From assembly GCF_041261225.1 (NCBI RefSeq), contig NZ_JBGCCN010000002.1, positions 248,001-312,000 on the forward strand: 64,000 bases of DNA. Reading direction: 5' to 3'. The first letter of the stretch is position 1. Each line of letters begins with the position of its first letter. Position numbers and translations under genes: made by a program. The notes beneath the pieces are model-generated. The model saw only the letters and a list, made by a program, of their open reading frames with translations, had not been told where the DNA came from and made no database searches. This document shows positions 38,652 to 47,337 of the stretch, piece after piece. This stretch comes from Streptomyces sp. V4I8. GTDB lineage: Bacteria; Actinomycetota; Actinomycetes; Streptomycetales; Streptomycetaceae.

Positions 38652-41378
38652 TCAGGCGCTCGAGCCCCGCACGTGGGCCAGGGCTTCGCCGAGGTTGTCC
38701 AGCGCTGTTCCTTCGCTCTGCCGGTCCCCGAGTTCGCGGAAGATGGTGGCGGCCTGGGTGTGGGCGTCGATGGCGTCCTCAAACCGCCCCACCTCGGCCA
38801 GGGCTTCGCCGAGGTTGTCCAGCGCCATGCCTTCGCTCTGCCGGTCCCCGAGTTCGCGAGAGATGGCGAGGTCCTGGGTGTGGGCGTCGATGGCCTCCTC
38901 AAACCGCCCCATCCACTGAAAAGCGAGGCCGAGACTGCTTAGCGCTATGCCTTCGCTCTGCCGGTCCCCGAGTTCGCGGGAGATGGCGAGGTCCTGGGTG
39001 TGGGCGTCGATGGCCTCCTCAAACCGCCCCATCCACTGAAAAGCGAGGCCGAGGCGGCTCAGCACCATGCTCTCGCCGCGCTGGTCGCCGAGCTCGCGGA
39101 AGATGGAGGCGGCCTGGGTGTGGGCGTCGATGGCCTCCTCAAACCGCTGCACCCCCTGAAAAGCTGCGCCGAGGTTGTTCAGCGCCGCCCCCTCGCCGTA
39201 ACGGTCGCCGAGCTCGCGGAAGATGGCGAGGTCCTGGGTGTGGGCGTCGATGGCGTCCTCAAACCGCCCCACCTCGGTCAAGGCGCCGCCGAGGTTGCTC
39301 AGCGACTTCCCTTCGCGGTGCCGGTCGCCGAGTTCGCGGGAGATGGCGAGGTCCTGGGTGTGGGCGTCGATGGCCTCCTCAAACCGCCCCATCCCCTGAA
39401 AAGCGAGGCCGAAACTGTTTAGGGCTGTCCCCTCGGCATGCCGGTCACCGACCTCGACGAAGATGGTGGCGGCCTGGGCCAGGGCGTCGATAGCCTCCTC
39501 AAACCGCCCCACCTCAGCCAAGGCGGTGCCAAGGTTGGTCAGCGCCATCCCCTCGCTGTGCCGGTCGCCGACCTCAACGTGGATGGTGGCGGCCTGCGTG
39601 TGGGCGTCGATGGCCTCCTCAAACCGCCCCACCTCGGCCAGGGCGAGGCCGAGGTTAGTCAGCGCCGTACCCTCCCGGTGCTGGTTGCCGACCTCGTGGC
39701 AGATGGTGGCGGCCTGGGCCAGGTCGTCGATGGCCTCCTCGAACCGCCTCACCCTGTGTAAGGCTGCGCCGAGGTTGTTCAGCGCCATCCCCTCGCCATA
39801 CCGGTCGCCGAGCTCGCGGAAGACGGTGGCGGCCTGGGTGTGGGCGTCGATGGCCTCCTCAAACCGCTCCACCCCCCACAAGGCTGCGCCGAGGTTGGTC
39901 AGCGCCGTCCCCTCGCCATACCGGTCGCCGAGCTCGCGCGTAGCGGCGAGGGCCTGCTGTCCGGTGGTAATCGCGTCATCGAAATGGCGGCGCCAGCTCA
40001 GGAACACGGTCAGGCTCGCGCGCAGGGATATGGCGAGGTGGGGGCGTGCGGTGGCGGCGGCGAGGGTGATAGCGGCGACGAGGTTAGACCGCTCGGCATC
40101 CAGCCACGCCAACGCGTCGCCACGGTCCTGGAAACGCCCGGGCACCGGATCGCTGGGCAGGGCGCGCAGATGGTCGTCCGCCGCGTCCGCGGTCACCCGG
40201 TAGTACTCCAGGAGGCGGTCCAAGGCCGGCTCACCCTGATCGCCGTCGTCCTGCTGGGCGAGCTCGGCCGCGTACAGGCGAATCAGGTCGTGCATCCGCC
40301 AGCGGCCCCAGAGCTTTCCGGGCTCGATGAGATGAGCACGGACGAGTCCCTGCAGTTGCTGCTCCACAAGGGCCTCGCTGGCCCCGGCCAGATGGGCGGC
40401 AGCTTCGGTGTCCAGATCGGGACCGGGATTGAGGGAAAGCAGGCGGAACACGTGAGCCTGGTCGCTGTCCAGGTGCTGGTAGGACAGGTCGAAGGCGGCG
40501 CGTACGGCCCGTTCCTCACGAGTGAGCTGGTCCAGTCGGCGGTGGGCGTCCGCCAACGCCTTGGCCAAGGAGGCCAACGGGCGGGTGGGAGTGTCGGCGA
40601 GGAGGGCGGCACAGATCTGCAGCGCCAGCGGCAGACCGCCGCATCGCTCGACGATCTCGCGGGCGCAGCCGGGCTCTTCCTCCACGCGGGTGTCGCCCCG
40701 GCCGCGGGCCTGGTACAGGGCGCGCCGCAGCAAGTCCACGGCGGCTTCGGAGTCCAGCACGTCCAGGTCATGCAGGCGAGCGCCGACATCGAGGGTGTGC
40801 CGGGAGGTGAGCAGAGTCGCAGTCGTGCCGTCGGTGGGTAGCAGCGGGCGAGCCTGCTCGGCGGTGGACGCGTTGTCAATGACGACCAGCACCCGTCGAT
40901 CCTGATCAGCGTAGGCCTTCAGCACGCTCCGGAACAGCCGGGATCGGTCCTGCAGGTCAGCCGGAAGATGCTCGCCGGGGATGCCCAGGGCGCGCTCGGG
41001 GGGCAGGCGGCGCTCGGGGTCGTAGCCAAACAAGTCGACGAACAGGACCCCGCCGGGAAACCAGTTGGGCGTGGCCAGGGCCCGGTGGGCGGCCTGCAGC
41101 ACCAGCTCGGTCTTACCGACTCCGGGCAGACCCGCCACGGCTGCCACCAGGACCGCCTGCTGCTCTCGACCCCCGGGGGCCAGGACCAGGAGCAGTTCTG
41201 CAAGCTGGGTGTCGCGGCCGGTGAAGGCCGGGGTACCGGCGGGCAGCCCGGCCAGCGCTGGGGTGATCTGCGGCGGCAGTTGCACGGTGATATCGCGGCC
41301 CTGGATGACCGCATGGAAAAACACCCCACCGCTGATCTCGTTTGAGACCACTGGCAGTGGCCCGAGCCCTCCGTCCAT
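38652..41378 (-). CDS. NB-ARC/TPR STAND protein, probably C-terminally truncated
   Basis: 908 residues. The N-terminus contains SNEISGGVFFHAVIQGRDIT, a Gly/Asn beta motif shared with the upstream gene. The NB-ARC domain has Walker A GLPGVGKT (83-90), a Walker B-like RVLVVIDNAS, TLLTSRHTLD (sensor), GGLPLALQI (GLPL) and RMHDLIRLYA (MHD). From about residue 455 to the end run some 11 TPR repeats of 40 residues (RFEEAIDAHTQAATIFRELG). The last repeat stops after GEALAHV, where the IS3 remnant begins, so the C-terminus is probably lost. Such STAND NTPases act as regulators or as phage sensors. The gene is 6 bases from its upstream partner. Confidence 0.88.
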   Translation of the reverse strand: MDGGLGPLPVVSNEISGGVFFHAVIQGRDITVQLPPQITPALAGLPAGTPAFTGRDTQLAELLLVLAPGGREQQAVLVAAVAGLPGVGKTELVLQAAHRALATPNWFPGGVLFVDLFGYDPERRLPPERALGIPGEHLPADLQDRSRLFRSVLKAYADQDRRVLVVIDNASTAEQARPLLPTDGTTATLLTSRHTLDVGARLHDLDVLDSEAAVDLLRRALYQARGRGDTRVEEEPGCAREIVERCGGLPLALQICAALLADTPTRPLASLAKALADAHRRLDQLTREERAVRAAFDLSYQHLDSDQAHVFRLLSLNPGPDLDTEAAAHLAGASEALVEQQLQGLVRAHLIEPGKLWGRWRMHDLIRLYAAELAQQDDGDQGEPALDRLLEYYRVTADAADDHLRALPSDPVPGRFQDRGDALAWLDAERSNLVAAITLAAATARPHLAISLRASLTVFLSWRRHFDDAITTGQQALAATRELGDRYGEGTALTNLGAALWGVERFEEAIDAHTQAATVFRELGDRYGEGMALNNLGAALHRVRRFEEAIDDLAQAATICHEVGNQHREGTALTNLGLALAEVGRFEEAIDAHTQAATIHVEVGDRHSEGMALTNLGTALAEVGRFEEAIDALAQAATIFVEVGDRHAEGTALNSFGLAFQGMGRFEEAIDAHTQDLAISRELGDRHREGKSLSNLGGALTEVGRFEDAIDAHTQDLAIFRELGDRYGEGAALNNLGAAFQGVQRFEEAIDAHTQAASIFRELGDQRGESMVLSRLGLAFQWMGRFEEAIDAHTQDLAISRELGDRQSEGIALSSLGLAFQWMGRFEEAIDAHTQDLAISRELGDRQSEGMALDNLGEALAEVGRFEDAIDAHTQAATIFRELGDRQSEGTALDNLGEALAHVRGSSA
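38670..39960. repeat. Tandem 120-bp repeats encoding the TPR array
   Basis: About eleven units of exactly 120 bases without interruption, each containing GGGCGTCGATGG-like and CTCCTCAAACCGC words. The two neighbouring units at about 38830-39060 are nearly identical over more than 100 bases, including at synonymous sites. This points to recent unit duplication or gene conversion and to copy-number instability. Confidence 0.8.
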
Positions 41379-41384
41379 CTCGCG

Positions 41385-41816
41385 TCACCCCGCCGGGGGC
41401 GCAGCGGGCGGTGGTGGGGGGCTTGTGGTGAAGGAGACCCCGGAGAAGTCCCTGCCCAGTAGCACTGGTCCGTTCTGAGTGCCGCCGCTGATGCTGTTGT
41501 GCACCTCGCCGTCGCCGGTGCGTACAAGCTTGGCTTGCTCGTGCCACTGCTGCAGGCCGGTGCGGAAGTCCGCATCCAGGCCGGCTCGTACCGCCAGCGC
41601 CGCGCTGAGCGCTTGAGCGCGCGCCGGATCGTCCGGTGCCCCTTCCAGCTCCACCAGCTCCGCCTCCCCGGAGCCGCCCGCCGGAACCTCCGTATCCTGG
41701 CCCCGCCGAAACGGGCGGCGCACCAGTGCACTCAGCCCCGCCCACACCTGCCGGCCCAGTTCTCCACCGGCACCACCCGCCAACGCCGCCAGCAGTCCCA
41801 CCGAGATCGGGTCCAC
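41385..41816 (-). CDS. Small partner protein of the NB-ARC gene
   Basis: 143 residues from the GTG at 41816 (VDPISVGLLAALAGGAGGEL); an upstream frame exists but lacks a better start. The N-terminal segment is hydrophobic and Gly-rich, followed by WAGLSALVRRPFRRG, a helical middle (QALSAALAVRAGLDADFRTG) and the motif VHNSISGGTQNGPVLLGRDF followed by SGVSF. This motif resembles the NB-ARC protein's N-terminus. The tail is poly-Pro. Small proteins with this N-terminus are frequent neighbours of NB-ARC/TPR genes in Streptomyces. Function unknown; a dedicated partner is inferred. Confidence 0.7.
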   Translation of the reverse strand: MDPISVGLLAALAGGAGGELGRQVWAGLSALVRRPFRRGQDTEVPAGGSGEAELVELEGAPDDPARAQALSAALAVRAGLDADFRTGLQQWHEQAKLVRTGDGEVHNSISGGTQNGPVLLGRDFSGVSFTTSPPPPPAAPPAG

Positions 41817-42223
41817 TGCGCACCGCCTCCCCCGTAAACGAACGCCCAATGGGGTATCCACGCTACGAGAAGCCATGGCCGGTGGGAACAGCTTCTCCGC
41901 TCCATAACCCCTCGCCACCGCCGGAACGGACAACCCCCAACAGGGCCCGCCGCCGACCGCGGCAGGCCCGCTGGCACCACCAACTAGTTAGGGTCTGTGG
42001 CCGGTAGTTGCCGCACGTTTCCATCACATGTGGACATGGTCTTAGTTCAGAGAAGTGACCAATCCGAAGCTGATAGCTCCTGACCAGATGGTTCGGGGCA
42101 TGGCTGACCTCCGCGACTACCCCGAGCAACACCAGCGTATGAGCGTCACGGGCGCCCCGCATGCGCGCACAGGGCCAGGCGCCGCCGTCCGCGCGAGGAG
42201 GCCGGCGGCGGTTGGTGGCTGGG

Positions 42224-42883
42224 TCAGGGGGCGGGCTCGTATGTCACCGTCTGCGCTGGGCAGTCCGCGGCGACGTTCTCCAGGGCGACCAGCTCGGCGT
42301 CGTCGACGGCGAGGGCCCATCGGAGCTTGGTGCCCACCCATTCGGCGAGGTACCGGCAGTGGACATCGGTGGCGGGTGGCATCCATTCGGCCGGATCCTG
42401 GTCGGACTTGCTGCGGTTGGAGCGTGCGGTGACGGCGACGAGGGATGTCTCGGCGCCCTGGTCGTTGGCGTACGTCTCCCGGCGCGGCGGGGTCCAGGCC
42501 GATGCGCCGCTGTCCCATGCTTCGGCGAGGGGGACCATGTGGTCGATGTCGAGTCCGGACGCCGACGTGACGACGGTGGCGTCGTAGTACGACCACCAGC
42601 TCCCGCCGGTCAGGCGGCATCCGGGCCCGACGGCGGGCGGCTCGACCGCCTCGTGGAGGAGGACCTCGGCGCGCGTGTTGCAGCCGTCGGCCGGGTCGTC
42701 GCCGGTGTTCCAGTGGCGGAACTTGTCGCGGCTGTAGCCGTCGCGGGACTCGGTGGCCACGGGCAGGCTGGCGACGGCTTCGGTCAGGGGCAGGGTCTCG
42801 GCGGCGTGGGCAGGGGTGGAGACGGTGGCAGGCAGGAAGGCGAGGACAACGGCCGCGAGGCCGCGCAGAACAGCTTTGACCAT
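42224..42883 (-). CDS. Secreted HNH-type endonuclease (DUF1524-like)
   Basis: 219 residues. A signal peptide (MVKAVLRGLAAVVLAFLPATVSTPAHA, cleavage after AHA) is followed by a domain with LDIDHMVPLAEAWDSGA, RRETYANDQ and ARSNRSKSDQDPAEWMPP. This is the His-x-x-Pro...Asn...Asn/Lys arrangement of DUF1524/HNH nucleases found in secreted Streptomyces nucleases. Four cysteines may form disulfides (DGCNTR, GPGCRL, VHCRYL, ADCPAQ). It probably cuts extracellular DNA. It stands alone, divergent from nothing obvious, between debris regions. Confidence 0.85.
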   Translation of the reverse strand: MVKAVLRGLAAVVLAFLPATVSTPAHAAETLPLTEAVASLPVATESRDGYSRDKFRHWNTGDDPADGCNTRAEVLLHEAVEPPAVGPGCRLTGGSWWSYYDATVVTSASGLDIDHMVPLAEAWDSGASAWTPPRRETYANDQGAETSLVAVTARSNRSKSDQDPAEWMPPATDVHCRYLAEWVGTKLRWALAVDDAELVALENVAADCPAQTVTYEPAP

Positions 42884-42969
42884 GCGTTCGTTGATAGCTG
42901 CCCTGAAGGGGGCGTGATCAGCGGTTTCCCCGAGGCGCCGCCCGTGTGAGTGGAAAGGTCATACCGGAG

Positions 42970-43797
42970 AACGAAACGCCCACACCGATGCGAGTGGGGG
43001 ATCAACCCTCGCCGTTGCCCCTCCCGGTCTGGCTCTGCCGCCAGGTCGCGGGCGCTGTCGCGCTTTGTCGCGCGCGGTCACGGTTCTCCAGGACGCCATC
43101 GGGACGGCGCCTGGCCGCCGTCCAAGCGTTAGCCCCCCGCCGTTGAACGTGCCACTTCTACTCGAGGATGCCGAGGTGCTGGTCGGGGCCGGACAGAGGC
43201 GATCTTGTTGTCGATCCGGTGCAGCCACATGGCGTGCCACACCCGGAGGGTGAGCAGTCGCTCCAGGTCGGGGGGTAGATCGTCGAACACGGCCGTCCTC
43301 GGTTTCTGCGCTGTGACGGAGCACGACAGCTTGCGAGTGGAGCACGACAGCTTGCGAGCCTGCTGTCGGTGACTCTCTGCGCAACGGCTCGGAGGAGCGA
43401 ACCGATCCTCCTCCGATGCCCGGAAGCTCCCGCTGACGGTGAGGACTTGGCGTAGCGGTTAGCGGCAGGGGCCTCGCCCAGCGAGGGCGCCCGTCATGGC
43501 CCGGCGAGGATCTCGCTCGCGTGCATTCGACGCACGCCCTGCCGTTCTCGGCAGGATGATCAGTATGGGTGCTGCCGAGTTCCGGCTGCCGTTACTGATC
43601 AGCTCGTTCGGGTTTGTCCCGTCTTAAATGATCTGGTTCCGAGTCGGGTCGCTGACCTGAGGCGACCAGTTCAGTTGAGACGTGGGGACGCCGGGAATCC
43701 CAAGTGATGTGGTCCCGAGCGAGCGGATGCCGGAGGCCGTCCCAGTTGATGGTCCGTCTTCGCTATGTCGTCGGCCGCAATCGGACCACTGATGGGG
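42970..43797. other. Non-coding stretch with two related 15-mers
   Basis: About 830 bases without a gene I can support. TGATCTGGTTCCGAG (43629-43643) and TGATGTGGTCCCGAG (43705-43719) are imperfect direct repeats 76 bases apart, close to the IS481 and TniQ remnants. They could be transposase-binding sites in the end of a lost Tn7/Tn5053-like element. Otherwise nothing is seen. Confidence 0.3.
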
Positions 43798-43963
43798 CTA
43801 GGTGTATTGGCCCGCGGCGTTGTTCACACGGCTGATCGGTGGCTTGCCTCCGAGTGCGGTGTGGCAGCGGTGGTGGTTGTAGGTGTGGAGGAAGTCTGCC
43901 AGTGCGTCGGTGCGTTCGGTGTTGCTGGTGTAGGGCCGCAGGTAGGCCCATTCGTCGAGCAGG
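43798..43963 (-). pseudogene. IS481-family transposase, C-terminal fragment
   Basis: Encodes LLDEWAYLRPYTSNTERTDA followed by LADFLHTYNHHRCHTALGGK and PPISRVNN. This is the typical end of IS481 transposases (W-A-Y...YTSN-x-x-R...YN-x-x-R-x-H-x-A-L-G-G-x-P). The rest of the gene is missing at 43964, where an unrelated plus-strand TniQ remnant begins. Confidence 0.85.
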
Positions 43964-44908
43964 GAGGCCGTCGACGAACTCACCCTGCGGCCGCTCAACT
44001 GCTACCCGCCGCTCGCCGAAGTACTGCCCCTGCTCGACAGGAAGACCGCCCTGCCGCCTTGGCTCCGCTTCGGAACCACCCGCTACTGCCCCAGCTGCCT
44101 GGCCGGCGACGGGTCGGCGATCCAAAACTGGCACGGCGGCCCATGGAAACGGCAGTGGCACCTACCCATCGTCTTCGCCTGCCTTGATCACAACGTCTTC
44201 CTCCGAGACATCTGTCCCGTCTGCCAACAGCAGCCCCTCCAAAGGACGCCAGGCACCAACTCGGCAATCCCAAACCTCGGACTCAGCAGCCTCCACCCTG
44301 CCCAGTGCCGCCGGACCGTCGCCTTCGCAACGAAGCAGCCTTGCGGAGCCCGCCTCGACCGACCCGCCCATCACGCCGTCCGGAACCTGCCCCCACTGAC
44401 TCCCGACATCGCCACCATCCAGCAAGAACTGCTCGACCTGCTGAAAGGCGCCGACCCCGTCCACGCTCAGACGTTCTTTGCCGACCTGAATCTCGTGGCC
44501 ACCGTCATCTCGGCAGCATGGCCGCACCACCCCGCAGCGTCCGCGCCTACCGAGCTGCTTGATACCTTCAACAGCCACCACGCCGCGCAACAAGAGCTCA
44601 TCGAGAGCCGAGAACCCCAGATCAAGGGCCTGCCCCGGCTCGACACGTCCTGGAGGATCACACCGCAATCCGCGCCAGCCACGGCCGCCCTGCTGACCAT
44701 GGCCAGACACTGCCTGCGCCTGCCCGCCGATCACCTCACAGGTCAACTCACCGAGCTGTTGGGACACGCCCCACGCCGGCCCCACCCACGCTGGGGCGGC
44801 GCCTTGGAGGCGACCTCAGTCCAACGTTGCTCAACCCAACTTCGCCAGGCGCTGCGGGGCACCCTCACCAAGCTCCCGACCGGGCCACCCCACCGTCACA
44901 GCGCGTGA
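43964..44908 (+). pseudogene. TniQ-family protein, N-terminally truncated
   Basis: One open frame of ~314 residues without a start: EAVDELTLRPLNCYPPLAEV, WLRFGTTRYCPSCLAGDGSA, WKRQWHLPIVFACLDHNVFL and RDICPVCQQQPLQ, continuing to HRHSA and TGA. The CPxC...W...W...C-x-x-H...CPxC pattern is the TniQ zinc-binding core. TniQ partners TnsABC/TniAB transposases and CRISPR-associated transposons. Its N-terminus is replaced by the IS481 remnant, and no transposase partner is nearby, so it is a relic of a lost transposon. Confidence 0.8.
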
Positions 44909-45056
44909 CCAACAACTGCGGGCTCGCGGACTTCGGCCTACCAATCTCGCAAACTGTCGCGCACCATCAGGCCCCCGACCAGGTCCTCCGTCACGGCCAC
45001 TCGCAAGCAACGGTGCTCTGTCACATGCGCCGCGCGGGGCTCCACCCCTCGCGTGT

Positions 45057-45072
45057 TCGAATTCTAGTTCGA
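45057..45072 (+). promoter_or_regulatory. LexA (SOS) box upstream of the Pol Y gene
   Basis: TCGAATTCTAGTTCGA matches the actinobacterial LexA consensus TCGAAC-N4-GTTCGA with one mismatch. It lies 30 bases before the ATG at 45102. Damage-inducible expression of the following gene is likely. Confidence 0.8.
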
Positions 45073-45101
45073 TAACGTGAGGGGAGGAGGAGGTGGGTGT
45101 C

Positions 45102-46109
45102 ATGACTGCGGAAGTACCGGCGCGCGAGGTGTCGACGGTGATGCATGTGCGGTGTCCGGACCGTCTGCCGGAGGAGCTCTACCGGCAGGTCCTGGAGCAG
45201 CTCGCGGAGCTGTCCCCGGTGGTGCAGGCGCTACCGCCTACCGCGGCCTTGGTGGAGCTGAAGGGCGCTCTGCGCTACTACGGAACCGACGCCCGACACT
45301 TGGGTGAGGTGCTGCGTGTGCGGACCCTGTCCCGGCTGGGCGTCGACGTCCGCGTCGGCGTCGGCCCGTCGATCACCGTCGCGGCCACTGCCTCCGCCCA
45401 GGTCCCGCCCCCCGGCGGCGTCCTCGCCGTCGCGCCCGACCAGGCAGCCGGCTGGCTGGCCGGGTTGCCGGTCGAGGCCCTGCACGGCATCGGCCCCCGC
45501 CAGGCCGGCGTGCTGCGCGACTACGGCATCCACTCCGTCGGCCTGCTCGCCGCCGTCCCGCCCGCCACCGTGCAGCGCCTGCTGGGCGGCCGCGCCGGCC
45601 GCACCGCTGCCGACCGGGCCCGCGGCATCGACCCGCGCCCCGTCGTCCCCCGCAGCCTGCCCGCAGCCGCGACCGTCCATCACACCTTCCCCCAGCACAC
45701 CCTGGACGGCGCCGCCGCCCGCGCCGCCCTCCTCGACCTGGTCGTCAGCCTCGGCCTCCTGCTGCGCCGCCGCGACCAGGCCGCCCGCGCACTGACCCTG
45801 ACCCTGAAGTTCGCCGGCAACAGCACCTGGGAAAAGACCCGCCGCCTCACCGAGCCGTCCGCGCACGACGACGACCTGCGCCTGCTCGCCTCCCAGCTGA
45901 TGGACGCCGCCGGCCTCCAGCGCGGGCGCCTGACCGCGCTCGCGCTCAGGGGCGAGGACCTCATCGGCGCCGACCAGGTCCCCCAGCAGATCAGCCTCGA
46001 CGACGCCCGTGAGGACCGCCTGGTCGCCGAAGCCGCCGTCGACCGCGTCCGTGACAAGTTCGGCCCCCGTGTCATCGGCCCCGCCACCGTCTTCCGCCGC
46101 GCCTCGTGA
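45102..46109 (+). CDS. Y-family DNA polymerase-like protein (plasmid type)
   Basis: 335 residues from the ATG at 45102, with GGAGGAGGAGG upstream. Y-family blocks: VELKGALRYYGTDARHLGEV (palm), GVDVRVGVGPSITVAATAS, and the helix-hairpin-helix thumb LPVEALHGIGPRQAGVLRDY with GIHSVGLLAAVPPATVQRLL. A little-finger-like C-terminus follows. The usual N-terminal catalytic motif (D-M-D-A-F-F-A) is absent and the second acidic pair is not conserved, as in ImuB-like accessory proteins. An SOS box precedes it and a DUF6292 gene follows. Translesion activity is therefore doubtful. Confidence 0.8.
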   Translation: MTAEVPAREVSTVMHVRCPDRLPEELYRQVLEQLAELSPVVQALPPTAALVELKGALRYYGTDARHLGEVLRVRTLSRLGVDVRVGVGPSITVAATASAQVPPPGGVLAVAPDQAAGWLAGLPVEALHGIGPRQAGVLRDYGIHSVGLLAAVPPATVQRLLGGRAGRTAADRARGIDPRPVVPRSLPAAATVHHTFPQHTLDGAAARAALLDLVVSLGLLLRRRDQAARALTLTLKFAGNSTWEKTRRLTEPSAHDDDLRLLASQLMDAAGLQRGRLTALALRGEDLIGADQVPQQISLDDAREDRLVAEAAVDRVRDKFGPRVIGPATVFRRAS

Positions 46110-46129
46110 CCCGCCCCTGGAGATGAGCT

Positions 46130-46612
46130 GTGATCCTCGACCCGCCGGGGCTGGTTTCCGGCACAGCACAGCGGCTGCCGCACTGGCCCTACGTCCGCGC
46201 TGTCGACGAAGCCCTCACCGCACGCGGCATCCCACCCGGGACCGTTCGCGCCGACCGCACCTACGCCGCCCGCGGGAACACGATGTACATCGTGCTCGTG
46301 TGGGACATCAGCCGGACCGCCGGCGCGGGCGGCCTCCGCTTCAACTGGGAGGAGGAGACCGGCTGGGCGTACGCCGTGCTCGGCGTACGCCCCTCCCTCG
46401 CGTCCCCGGCCCAAACGCTCACCGCGCTGCACCGGGTCTTCGCAGCACCGGACGACGTCGCGGACGTGGCTGACCACTTCGTACATAACTGGCGTCTGCC
46501 CAGCGGCGAGTACGGCGCGGAATGGGACCAGGCGGCAGAGGTGCGGTCCACGATCGACAGGTTCCGCGCCACCGTGACGGAGCCCGGCGGCGTCTGGACG
46601 GGCGCCGGGTGA
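46130..46612 (+). CDS. DUF6292-type protein
   Basis: 160 residues from a GTG with GGAGA seven bases upstream. Contains RLPHWPYVRAVDEALTARGI, NTMYIVLVWDISRTAGAGGL, RFNWEEETGWAYAVLG and a C-terminal helical part (PAQTLTALHRVFAAPDDVAD). This is the layout of the DUF6292 family common on Streptomyces plasmids and AICEs. It lies 20 bases after the Pol Y gene and is probably co-induced. Biochemical role unknown. Confidence 0.72.
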   Translation: MILDPPGLVSGTAQRLPHWPYVRAVDEALTARGIPPGTVRADRTYAARGNTMYIVLVWDISRTAGAGGLRFNWEEETGWAYAVLGVRPSLASPAQTLTALHRVFAAPDDVADVADHFVHNWRLPSGEYGAEWDQAAEVRSTIDRFRATVTEPGGVWTGAG

Positions 46613-46731
46613 ACGGACCGCAGCCGCCCGCGGCGAGTCTTATCTCGGGTGTCGAGCGGGCGACAGGCACGTTGACCGAACCAACTTATGTGTCGTCGCA
46701 GGTCAGTTGGGGTTTCTGGTAGCTTCCCGGC

Positions 46732-47337
46732 ATGCCCGGTGAACAGCGTCCCGACAGGGATCTGACGAATTTTGTGCTGCCCGAGTTTGGCCAGTTACTG
46801 AAGACAGGAGACCCCTGGGAGCCGTACCAGGTGTTGGACCCGTTCGGGCGCCCGGTCGAGCCTGTCGCGACGTACCTCAGAGACCTGATGGCAGCGGACA
46901 GTTCGCGCTTGACGCCACGCTCATACGGGATGGATCTGCTGCGCTGGTGGCGCTACCTGTGGGCGTGCGGAATCGAGTGGGACCGCGCGGTTCGAGGGGA
47001 TGCCCGGGACTTCCGGCTCTACCAGGAAGAAGCCTGGAAGAAGGGCGTCCCCCGCCGCCGCGCGCAGCCGCTGTGGTGGACCCTGCGCCGCCCCTGGCGG
47101 CCGTTGGAGTACGACGCAGCGCGCATGATGTTCAACCGCGGCAACGAGCTCCTGGGTTCCAATTGGACTCTTCACGACCTGCGGCACACGGCGACGTTCT
47201 TGATGCTCGACGACCCGAACATGCCGCCGGGTCGGGCATGGCGGACCCCCGTCCGCTCTAAGGGCCGGACGGGGGTGGGATCGCATCGGGGTGAACTGAG
47301 CAGCGCCGGTCTGATGCGCGGGGCCTATGCCAGCTGA
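46732..47337 (+). pseudogene. Tyrosine recombinase with in-frame internal deletion and lost C-terminus
   Basis: Residues 1-90 are the SAM-like N-terminal core (LTPRSYGMDLLRWWRYLWAC, WDRAVRGDARDF). They run directly into RLYQEEAWKKGVPRRRAQPL, WWTLRRPWRPLEYDAARMMF and TLHDLRHTATFLMLDDPNMP, which belong to the end of the catalytic domain. Roughly 200 residues with the first catalytic Arg/Lys are missing in frame. After DDPNMP the sequence diverges and the catalytic Tyr is absent. The HDLRH box remains. It cannot recombine DNA. Confidence 0.8.
47245..47276 (-). terminator. Terminator hairpin of the lectin gene
   Basis: ACCCCCGTCCG (47245-47255) pairs perfectly with CGGACGGGGGT (47266-47276) across a 10-nt loop. 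It lies 49 bases beyond the stop of the minus-strand lectin gene, inside the tail of the broken recombinase. The recombinase's divergent end therefore probably belongs to the lectin gene's flank. Confidence 0.65.

Noticed and set aside
38670..39960. Regular repeats resembling a CRISPR or satellite array
   Set aside because: The period is exactly 120 bases, there are no spacers, and the repeats encode in-frame TPR units of the NB-ARC protein.
42055..42432. Plus-strand frame starting MTNPKLIAPDQMVRGMADLR
   Set aside because: The first ~30 residues look protein-like, but most of the frame is antisense to the HNH nuclease and there is no ribosome-binding site.
43400..43560. GC-rich folded stretch that looked like a tRNA or attachment site
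   Set aside because: No cloverleaf with anticodon arm and T-loop (GTTCRA) could be drawn; no integrase target repeat was found.
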